Below are positions 6,088 to 11,248 of a stretch of 11,248 nucleotides of DNA, one piece after another. Source of the stretch: Acidimicrobiia bacterium (GTDB taxonomy: Bacteria > Actinomycetota > Acidimicrobiia > Acidimicrobiales > Ilumatobacteraceae); NCBI GenBank assembly GCA_009927565.1, contig RFMT01000151.1, positions 1-11,248 on the forward strand, read 5' to 3'. Both the position numbers and the translations under genes were made by a program. Position 1 is the first letter of the stretch; every line of letters begins with the position of its first letter. The notes beneath the pieces are model-generated. The model was not told the DNA's origin and ran no database searches. It was given only the letters and a program-made list of their open reading frames with translations.

Positions 6088-6779
6088 GCGAAGTTCGCCT
6101 CGTGCCGATTCGCGGACGCGAGCACCAGGTGCGCGAGTTATTCTGGTCAACACTGACGATTGGCGAACCGCTGAAATTTGATTTGAGTTGCGCTAAACAT
6201 TACGAAAATCTGAGTCTTGAGTGGTATCTGACTAGCGGTAGCGCCGACTGTGCAATCGCCATGGTTGGTGACAAAGCCGTCGGTTATTGCCTGGTCTGCA
6301 CCGACAATGAGTCGTTCAAAAAGTCGCAGAAAACATTGGTGGTGAGACTGTTGGTTTTTTGTGCAGTTGCGTTGATTTCTTTTCGCATGAACTTAAAGTC
6401 ATGTCGATTTTTTTGGTATCGCTTAAAAGACTCGTTTACGATTATGCGCACACGCAAAGATCTGCCAACAGATGTAGTGATGCACGCTCATTTGAACGTG
6501 CACCACTCGTATCACGATGGCTCGGTGTCGCTGAAACTTCGTGGTCACGCCGACTCGGTTTGCGAGAATCGCGGTGCGCTCGGCTATTTCGGTGAGATGA
6601 ACGCCGTCGGCGGCAAACGCATCGTCAGTTTGCGGCGAGTTGGTGGCGCAGTCGTTGCGAATTCAAAAAATCACACATTCAGTTGGCTCACTGGTCAAGA
6701 AATACACCGGTTGACACTTGTTCGCAGACCTGAACGAGTTGGTGTTGGAGATACAAAAACCGAACAGAAAGCGGCGTAA
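6084..6779 (+). CDS. Weakly GNAT-like protein of the glycan operon
   Basis: The 231-aa product starts like many GNAT acyltransferases (VRLVPIRGREHQVREL, 4-19). It has a VGDKAVGYCLV strand pair (61-71) and an AHLNVHHSYHDG segment (135-146) where GNAT enzymes usually read 'hLHInv.p..qg.G'. A late LGYFGEMNAVGG stretch (166-177) follows. The acetyl-CoA loop R/Q-x-x-G-x-G/A is not intact: HDGSVS stands in its place. A hydrophobic, Cys-containing segment at 85-102 is unusual for the family. The start at ATG 6084 follows an AGGAG and overlaps the previous stop by 4 bp; GTG 6075 is the alternative. If it is a GNAT it may acylate the sugar or lipid made by its neighbours. It may instead be a degenerate or binding-only relative. 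The family call is tentative. Confidence 0.5.
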   Translation: MSEVRLVPIRGREHQVRELFWSTLTIGEPLKFDLSCAKHYENLSLEWYLTSGSADCAIAMVGDKAVGYCLVCTDNESFKKSQKTLVVRLLVFCAVALISFRMNLKSCRFFWYRLKDSFTIMRTRKDLPTDVVMHAHLNVHHSYHDGSVSLKLRGHADSVCENRGALGYFGEMNAVGGKRIVSLRRVGGAVVANSKNHTFSWLTGQEIHRLTLVRRPERVGVGDTKTEQKAA

Positions 6780-6781
6780 AA

Positions 6782-8179
6782 ATGCAGCTGTTTGATAATC
6801 CGATGAAAGTTTCGGTTTTTGGCGCCGGCTATGTCGGTCTTGTTTCGGCAGCCGGTTTGGCAGCGATCGGACATCAAGTTGTGTGCATCGATGTCGATGC
6901 CGAGCGAGTCGAGCGATTGACGCTGGGCGAAGTGCCTTTCTATGAGCCGGGTCTTAGCGAATTAGTGACTGAGTGTGTAAAAAATGACCGTCTGCGATTT
7001 ACAACTTCGTCGCAACGCGCCGTCGAGCACGGTGAAGTTCTGATAATCGGCGTCGGCACCCCACCGCTGCTCGACGGCTCGGCAGATCTTTCACAGGTGA
7101 TAAACGTTGCGCAAACGATCGGTACGTTGCTCGACCACTTTGCGGTCGTCGTCGTCAAAAGCACCGTGCCTGTCGGCACCTCTGAAATCGTGCGGCAGGC
7201 TGTTGCCGACGCGTTACGAGCGTCTTGCTCAAGTGCCGAATTTGCCGTCGCATCAAACCCGGAGTTTCTCAAAGAGGGCGATGCCGTTCGAGATTTCATG
7301 CAACCCGACCGCATTGTTGTCGGCGCGAGCGACGCACGTGCAATCAAAATTTTGACCGAGATGTATTTGCCGCTGTGCCCGACACCGAATGTGCTTATGG
7401 TCATGAGTGAGAAGTCGTCTGAACTTTGCAAATATGCCAGCAACGCCATGCTCGCAACGCGTATTTCATTCATGAACGAAATTGCCAAACTTTCAGACGC
7501 GGTTGGCGCCGATGTTATTGACATTCAGCGAGTGATGGCGGCTGATCCACGCATTGGGGCGAAATACCTAAGCGCGGGTGCGGGTTTTGGTGGAAGTTGC
7601 TTTCCGAAAGACCTGCGGGCAATCGTGGCAATGGGAAACGACAATGACATGAGCTTGAAACTGGTCAATTCGGTTATTGAAGTCAACGATGCTCAACAAA
7701 ATGTTTTGCTCGAAAAAGCAATGCAACACTTTGGTTCACTCAGAGGCAAGCGATGTGCGATCTGGGGGTTGTCGTTTAAACCTGAGACCGATGACATTCG
7801 CGATGCCCCAGCGCTGACATTGATACGACGTCTGCTTGCCGAGGGCGCAAGCGTTGTCGCTCACGACCCGCTGGTTTCGTGGCTGCCAATGTTCAGCAGC
7901 ATCGCACCAAACTTGTTTGAAATTGTTGACTGCCCATATGAAGCAGTGGTTGATGCAGATGTTCTGTTCTTGGTAACCGAATGGAAACAATTTCGCGATC
8001 TCAAAATAGATCGCTTGGTGCGCAACATGCGAGAATTTTTAATAATCGACGGGCGCAACTTATGGCATGATCAAGATTTCAGCGCAACACCGATTACCTA
8101 TATGGGCATTGGTCGAAGTTCACAGCACTCGCCTGTCGAACTTGCTGAAGTTGCGGGGCTGAAAAAACTCGTCAGTTAG
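6782..8179 (+). CDS. ugd: UDP-glucose/GDP-mannose 6-dehydrogenase family enzyme
   Basis: The enzyme oxidises a nucleotide hexose twice with NAD+ to the uronate, most likely UDP-glucose to UDP-glucuronate. The 465-aa sequence shows GAGYVGL (14-20, NAD fold), STVPVGT (127-133), SNPEFLKEGDA (158-168), the catalytic lysine region CKYASNA (216-222), and GFGGSCFPKD (268-277) with nucleophile Cys273. The C-terminal domain signature is GLSFKPETDDIRDAP (329-343). Length is normal to slightly long for the family. ATG 6782 follows the previous stop by 2 bp; ATG 6803 (residue 8, giving MKVSVFG) matches the family's usual beginning and may be the true start. It is the last gene of the glycan operon and supplies a uronic acid donor to its glycosyltransferases. 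Its stop overlaps the convergent aquaporin gene by 8 bp. UDP-Glc rather than GDP-Man is inference. Confidence 0.93.
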   Translation: MQLFDNPMKVSVFGAGYVGLVSAAGLAAIGHQVVCIDVDAERVERLTLGEVPFYEPGLSELVTECVKNDRLRFTTSSQRAVEHGEVLIIGVGTPPLLDGSADLSQVINVAQTIGTLLDHFAVVVVKSTVPVGTSEIVRQAVADALRASCSSAEFAVASNPEFLKEGDAVRDFMQPDRIVVGASDARAIKILTEMYLPLCPTPNVLMVMSEKSSELCKYASNAMLATRISFMNEIAKLSDAVGADVIDIQRVMAADPRIGAKYLSAGAGFGGSCFPKDLRAIVAMGNDNDMSLKLVNSVIEVNDAQQNVLLEKAMQHFGSLRGKRCAIWGLSFKPETDDIRDAPALTLIRRLLAEGASVVAHDPLVSWLPMFSSIAPNLFEIVDCPYEAVVDADVLFLVTEWKQFRDLKIDRLVRNMREFLIIDGRNLWHDQDFSATPITYMGIGRSSQHSPVELAEVAGLKKLVS

Positions 8180-8837
8180 ACGTTTGGCGCTCGATGAACG
8201 CCGACAAAATGAAAGTGGCGACAACGAGGCCGATTATCTGCATAACAATGAACATTGGCACTGACTCGCGCGCGATACCCGCGAAAGATTCGCTAAAACT
8301 TCGGGCGATCGACACGGCGGGATTAGCCAAAGATGTCGATGACGTGAACCAATAGGCACCGCCTATCCACACACCAACGGCTACCGGCACCGATTCGGGT
8401 CGCGGACCACGAGCGATAAGAAAAATTACAAGCAACAAACCGACAGTGGCGACAATCTCGCCGAGCCAGATGCCAGAGCCCTCGCGAATTTTTGTCGATG
8501 GTCCGAGAATGTCGAGACTAAACATTGAGTTGGCAATTGCCGCACCGATAATGCCGCCGATTGTTTGACTAACTGCATAAGGCAGCAACTCGCGCCATGG
8601 TCTCGCGTCGAAAATGCAAGTTGCGGCAGTGACCACAGGGTTGAAATGCGCGCCTGAGATATGACCGAACATCAAAATGAGTGCGATCAGCGCGCCGACC
8701 GTTGCGCCGGCGTTGGCGAGAAGTTGCAGTGCGACATCGTCTGTGAGATTCGTTGCCATGATGCCCGAGCCGACAACCGAAATGATCAGCAGCGCGGTGC
8801 CGAGTGCCTCTGCAGCGAGTCTTCGTGTCAAATTCAC
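8172..8837 (-). CDS. Aquaporin (MIP family), probable arsenite channel
   Basis: The 221-aa protein has six predicted membrane helices and the two half-helix boxes of MIP channels: HFNPVV (64-69, NPV instead of NPA) and LANPAV (171-176). The selectivity-filter Arg follows at R179 in SIAR. The start is GTG at 8837, overlapping the arsC stop by 4 bp (GTGA), so the two are translationally coupled. MIP channels next to arsC are known from Sinorhizobium (AqpS), where arsenite produced by ArsC leaves the cell through the channel. No arsB, acr3 or arsR is seen here, which suits that role. The altered first box may affect selectivity. Water or glycerol transport is the alternative. It acts in the cytoplasmic membrane and its 3' end overlaps the convergent dehydrogenase gene. 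Confidence 0.9.
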   Translation of the reverse strand: MNLTRRLAAEALGTALLIISVVGSGIMATNLTDDVALQLLANAGATVGALIALILMFGHISGAHFNPVVTAATCIFDARPWRELLPYAVSQTIGGIIGAAIANSMFSLDILGPSTKIREGSGIWLGEIVATVGLLLVIFLIARGPRPESVPVAVGVWIGGAYWFTSSTSLANPAVSIARSFSESFAGIARESVPMFIVMQIIGLVVATFILSAFIERQTSN

Positions 8838-9256
8838 TTGATGTCGACTCCGAGATCGTTGAGCAGTCCGACTACACGACGATGAATATCGTCACGAATT
8901 TTTCGCACTGCTTCGATGTCTAGGCCTGCTGGGTCTTCGAGCACCCAGTCTTCGTAGCGTTTACCAGGAAGAATCGGGCAGGTGTCGCCGCAACCCATCG
9001 TGATGACGGCGTCGGCTGCTTGGACCACCTCTGTGGCAAACGGTTTTGGAAATTCGTTTGAAATGTCAATACCAACTTCGCGCATCGCTTCAACTGCGGT
9101 TGGATTTAGGTGCTTGCCTGGGTCTGAACCACCCGAATAAACATCAACTCGGTCTTGCGCGAGGTGACGCACCCATCCTGCCGCCATTTGCGACCGCCCT
9201 GCGTTGTGCACGCACACGAACAACACCGATGGCTTTTTGGTGCGTGAATTCTGCAC
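8834..9256 (-). CDS. arsC: Arsenate reductase, low-molecular-weight phosphatase family
   Basis: ArsC reduces arsenate to arsenite in the cytoplasm. From GTG 9256 the product has 140 aa. The phosphatase-like P-loop is CVHNAGR (15-21, C-x5-R), with nucleophile C15 and R21. WVLEDPAG (104-111) carries the general acid D108. Two further Cys, C89 and C93, lie in MGCGDTCP. They are only 3 residues apart, against 6 between C82 and C89 of the thioredoxin-linked pI258 enzyme. Actinobacterial ArsC may instead recycle through mycothiol and mycoredoxin, so the electron donor is open. The start is uncertain: TTG 9262 gives two extra residues, but GTG 9256 sits exactly 6 nt after a TACACT -10 box, as for the divergent gene's start. 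It heads a two-gene operon with the aquaporin. Confidence 0.92.
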   Translation of the reverse strand: MQNSRTKKPSVLFVCVHNAGRSQMAAGWVRHLAQDRVDVYSGGSDPGKHLNPTAVEAMREVGIDISNEFPKPFATEVVQAADAVITMGCGDTCPILPGKRYEDWVLEDPAGLDIEAVRKIRDDIHRRVVGLLNDLGVDIK

Positions 9257-9262
9257 ATACAA

Positions 9263-9268
9263 AGTGTA
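9263..9268 (-). promoter_or_regulatory. -10 box (TACACT) for arsC; probable leaderless start
   Basis: On the minus strand, TACACT matches TANNNT and ends 6 nt before GTG 9256. No Shine-Dalgarno is present. The -35 region (about 9286-9291, TTCTCG) is weak and overlaps the inverted-repeat elements. Confidence 0.45.
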
Positions 9269-9274
9269 ATTTTT

Positions 9275-9286
9275 GCAATTTATTGC
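9275..9286. promoter_or_regulatory. Inverted repeat GCAAT-TT-ATTGC: candidate operator for arsC
   Basis: Two perfect 5-bp arms flank TT. On the minus strand the site lies between the -10 box of arsC and its expected -35, where a repressor would block polymerase. ArsR-family repressors bind short AT-rich inverted repeats in such places, but no arsR gene is in the window. Confidence 0.35.
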
Positions 9287-9288
9287 GA

Positions 9289-9299
9289 GAAAGTTTTCA
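9289..9299. repeat. Left arm of an 11-bp inverted repeat in the divergent promoter region
   Basis: GAAAGTTTTCA here is the exact reverse complement of TGAAAACTTTC at 9349-9359, with 49 bp between the arms. This arm overlaps the expected -35 of arsC and lies just upstream of the dehydrogenase -35. Confidence 0.6.
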
Positions 9300-9312
9300 A
9301 GTGAACACTCGG

Positions 9313-9341
9313 TTAACAGTCATAAGGCAATGCGATAGGGT
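9313..9341 (+). promoter_or_regulatory. Promoter of the aldehyde dehydrogenase gene, probably leaderless
   Basis: TTAACA (9313-9318) and TAGGGT (9336-9341) are separated by 17 bp. The -10 box ends 6 nt before ATG 9348, which would place the transcription start on the A of the start codon. No Shine-Dalgarno is visible. This is the best-formed promoter in the window. Confidence 0.55.
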
Positions 9342-9347
9342 TTAGGC

Positions 9348-10772
9348 ATGAAAACTTTCAACAATTACATCAATGGCAAAGAAGTTGCGTCGCGAGATGG
9401 CCGCACTACCCCGGTAATTGACCCAACAACGGGCAAGCAATATGCGACCGCGGCGCTATCGGGCCCAGCAGATGTAGACGACGCGATGAAGGCAGCGGCC
9501 GACGCATTCGAATCATGGAAGCATTCGACACCATCGATGCGCCAAAAGGCGATCAACGACATCGCCGACGCGATGGAAGAACACATGAACGAATTGATCG
9601 AGACCGAGATCGAGAACACCGGCAAACCACGGGCGATCACCTTTAGCGAAGAAGTGCCACCGATGATGGATCAGATCCGTTTCTTTGCAGGTGCCGCGCG
9701 AATGCTCGAAGGCAAAAGCGCCGGCGAATACATGGCGAACTTCACCTCATATATACGTCGTGAGCCAATTGGTGTTTGCGCACAGGTCGCCCCGTGGAAT
9801 TACCCATTGATGATGGGTGTCTGGAAGTTCATTCCGGCGATTGCCGCGGGCAACACAACAGTTTTGAAACCGAGCGACACAACGCCAGCATCAACTGCGC
9901 TGCTGGCCAAAATCGCCGGCGCAGTTTTGCCACCCGGTGTACTCAACGTGATTTGCGGAGATCGCGACACTGGTCGCAGTATGGTTGCGCACCAAACACC
10001 AGGCATGGTTTCGGTCACTGGTTCGGTACGCGCCGGTATGGAAGTTGCCGAAGCCGCGTCAAAGTCTTTGAAGCGTGTGCACCTCGAACTTGGTGGCAAA
10101 GCACCTGTCGTGATTTTTGATGATGCAGATCTCGAACTCGCCGCGTCGACTATTGCGATGACCGGATATTTCAATGCCGGACAAGACTGCACCGCCGCAA
10201 CGCGCGTGATCGCTGGTCCAAAAATTTACGGTGACTTCGTCGACGCACTTGCCGAACAAGCCAAGAAAACCAAGACGGGCAAACCAAACGAAGATGTTCT
10301 TTACGGACCACTCAATAACGAAGTTCATCTCGGCAAGGTCAAGGGCTTTGTTGATCGCACACCGAAGCATGCCAAAGTTGTCGCAGGTGGCTCACAAGTT
10401 TCGGGCCCAGGCTACTTTTTTGAGCCGACGGTAATTTGTGATCTCAAACAGAACGACGAAATGATTCAAAACGAAATGTTTGGACCTGTCATCACCGTGC
10501 AGAAGTTCAGCGATGAGCAAGAAGCGTTGAAGTGGGCAAACGGCGTCGAATATGCTCTCGCCTCTTCAGTATGGACACGTGACTTGGGCAAGGCGATGCG
10601 CATGACCAAAAACCTCGATTTCGGTTGCGTGTGGGTCAACACTCACATTCCGATGGTCGCCGAAATGCCACACGGCGGCTACAAGAAGTCGGGTTACGGC
10701 AAAGATCTCTCGGCTTACGCACTCGACGATTACACGCGCATCAAACACGTGATGATCAACCTAAATAGCTAA
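9348..10772 (+). CDS. NAD(P)+ aldehyde dehydrogenase, 4-aminobutyraldehyde/betaine-aldehyde type
   Basis: The 474-aa enzyme of the ALDH superfamily has every key site: APWNYP (148-153, oxyanion N151), VLKPS (172-176), the cofactor loop TGSVRAG (224-230), general base E247 in LELGG, nucleophile Cys281 in NAGQDCTAATRV, and EMFGP (376-380). The segment VAEMPHGGYKKSGYGKDLS near the C-terminus resembles PatD-type gamma-aminobutyraldehyde dehydrogenases, which oxidise 4-aminobutanal from putrescine to GABA. Betaine-aldehyde dehydrogenases are close relatives. The neighbouring ProW-type permease for quaternary amines keeps that substrate possible. Length is typical. It is transcribed alone from a probable leaderless start, and its first codons carry one arm of an inverted repeat. 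Its stop overlaps the convergent permease gene by 4 bp. Cytoplasmic. The superfamily is certain; the substrate is not. Confidence 0.95.
   Translation: MKTFNNYINGKEVASRDGRTTPVIDPTTGKQYATAALSGPADVDDAMKAAADAFESWKHSTPSMRQKAINDIADAMEEHMNELIETEIENTGKPRAITFSEEVPPMMDQIRFFAGAARMLEGKSAGEYMANFTSYIRREPIGVCAQVAPWNYPLMMGVWKFIPAIAAGNTTVLKPSDTTPASTALLAKIAGAVLPPGVLNVICGDRDTGRSMVAHQTPGMVSVTGSVRAGMEVAEAASKSLKRVHLELGGKAPVVIFDDADLELAASTIAMTGYFNAGQDCTAATRVIAGPKIYGDFVDALAEQAKKTKTGKPNEDVLYGPLNNEVHLGKVKGFVDRTPKHAKVVAGGSQVSGPGYFFEPTVICDLKQNDEMIQNEMFGPVITVQKFSDEQEALKWANGVEYALASSVWTRDLGKAMRMTKNLDFGCVWVNTHIPMVAEMPHGGYKKSGYGKDLSAYALDDYTRIKHVMINLNS
9349..9359. repeat. Right arm of the 11-bp inverted repeat, over the dehydrogenase start
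   Basis: TGAAAACTTTC begins at the second base of the dehydrogenase start codon. If that mRNA is leaderless, the left arm is not transcribed with it, so the pair cannot form an RNA hairpin there and would act as DNA sites. Confidence 0.6.
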
Positions 10773-11248
10773 ATAGCGACGGGCGCTTGCAGACGTTTTG
10801 CAGTTGCCTGCAATAAACGATCGAGAATCGTCGCCATAATCACAATCGCCAGGCCAACCTCTACCCCGAGACCCGAGTCTGGACCAGTGAGAGCCTCAAT
10901 CGACCGATAGCCAAGACCGCCACCGCCGACCATCCCTGAAATTATCGCCATCGCCAAAACCATCATCACCATTTGGTTGATCGCCAAGATTATCGACGGC
11001 ATCGCCAGTTTTATCCGCACTCCCCAAAGTATTTGGCGCTGAGTTGCACCGAATGTGATCGCGGCCTCAACTGTTTCGTTGTTGACTTGCCGAATGCCAA
11101 GACTTGTGAGACGAATGCCTGGTGGAATTGCGTATACCACCGCGGCGACAATGCCCGGCACTGGGCCAACCGAAAAGATCATCACGAACGGAATCGCATA
11201 GACAAGGTTTGGAATTGTTTGGAACGCGTCAAGCACTGGCGCGATGAT
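10769..11248 (-). CDS. proW: ProW/OpuAB-type glycine betaine/proline ABC permease, C-terminal part
   Basis: The visible 159 residues are the C-terminal membrane domain of an osmoprotectant-uptake permease; the 5' part lies beyond the window edge and the frame is open to base 11248. Typical segments are LDAFQTIPNLVYAIPF (6-21), YAIPPGIRLTSLGIRQV (39-55), the EAA loop starting EAAITFGAT (61-69) that docks the ATPase, INQMVMMVLAM (90-100), GGGGLGY (108-114) and a final ILDRLLQATAKR. In the EAA loop the usual I-x-LP ending reads IKLAMP. Such permeases work with a ProV-type ATPase and a substrate-binding protein to import glycine betaine, proline or similar solutes; those genes would be out of view. 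The start is outside the window; an internal GTG at 11236 is not a credible start. Its stop overlaps the dehydrogenase stop by 4 bp. Confidence 0.9.
   Translation of the reverse strand: MIAPVLDAFQTIPNLVYAIPFVMIFSVGPVPGIVAAVVYAIPPGIRLTSLGIRQVNNETVEAAITFGATQRQILWGVRIKLAMPSIILAINQMVMMVLAMAIISGMVGGGGLGYRSIEALTGPDSGLGVEVGLAIVIMATILDRLLQATAKRLQAPVAI

Noticed and set aside
9349..9359. RNA hairpin controlling dehydrogenase translation
   Set aside because: The other arm (9289-9299) lies upstream of the predicted promoter, so the two arms would not be on the same mRNA.
1..11248. tRNA or rRNA genes, CRISPR arrays, insertion sequences, attachment sites
   Set aside because: No transposase, integrase, regular spaced repeats or RNA gene signatures were seen; nearly all the DNA is accounted for by ordinary genes.

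Overview
The window looks like a chromosomal segment of a moderate-GC actinobacterium, most likely of the Acidimicrobiia (Ilumatobacter-like) type. This rests on protein flavour: an MgtA-like mannosyltransferase, an actinobacterial GT4 partner, an ApbE/ferric-reductase-like pair with Pro/Thr-rich exported proteins, and many GTG starts. It also rests on start sites with no Shine-Dalgarno but a TANNNT box 6-7 nt upstream, as in leaderless actinobacterial mRNAs. The lineage is inferred from memory of protein families; no search was run. No tRNA, rRNA, CRISPR array, insertion sequence or phage gene was seen.

Layout. (1) 1-126, minus: N-terminus of an OmpR-type response regulator, cut by the window edge. 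(2) 249-2704, plus: a tight four-gene redox operon encoding an exported protein with a His/Asp/Glu tail, a small exported Pro/Thr-rich protein, an ApbE-family FAD:protein FMN transferase, and a haem-binding ferric-reductase-like membrane protein. The gap between (1) and (2) holds three hexamers phased every 11 bp just upstream of a -10 box, a plausible operator for the regulator. (3) 2705-3038: a 334-bp gap with no convincing gene. (4) 3039-8179, plus: a coupled operon of MgtA-like glycosyltransferase, DUF2334 deacetylase-like protein, second GT4 glycosyltransferase, weakly GNAT-like protein and UDP-sugar 6-dehydrogenase. (5) 9256-8172, minus: arsC and an aquaporin, a minimal arsenate-resistance pair. 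(6) 9348-10772, plus: a 4-aminobutyraldehyde/betaine-aldehyde-type dehydrogenase. (7) 11248-10769, minus: the C-terminal part of a ProW/OpuAB-type glycine betaine/proline ABC permease.

How the genes may work together. The redox operon fits an extracytoplasmic flavin/haem electron-transfer module under two-component control, but its flavin-accepting protein is not in view. The glycan operon carries a nucleotide-sugar dehydrogenase and two GT4 enzymes, one resembling the enzyme that mannosylates glucuronosyl-diacylglycerol in Corynebacterium. A glucuronic acid-mannose glycolipid is therefore the most specific hypothesis. ArsC plus aquaporin suggests arsenate reduction followed by arsenite leaving through the channel.

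Both convergent gene pairs overlap at their stop codons (8 bp and 4 bp). The 90-bp gap between arsC and the dehydrogenase carries two inverted-repeat structures that may be operators.
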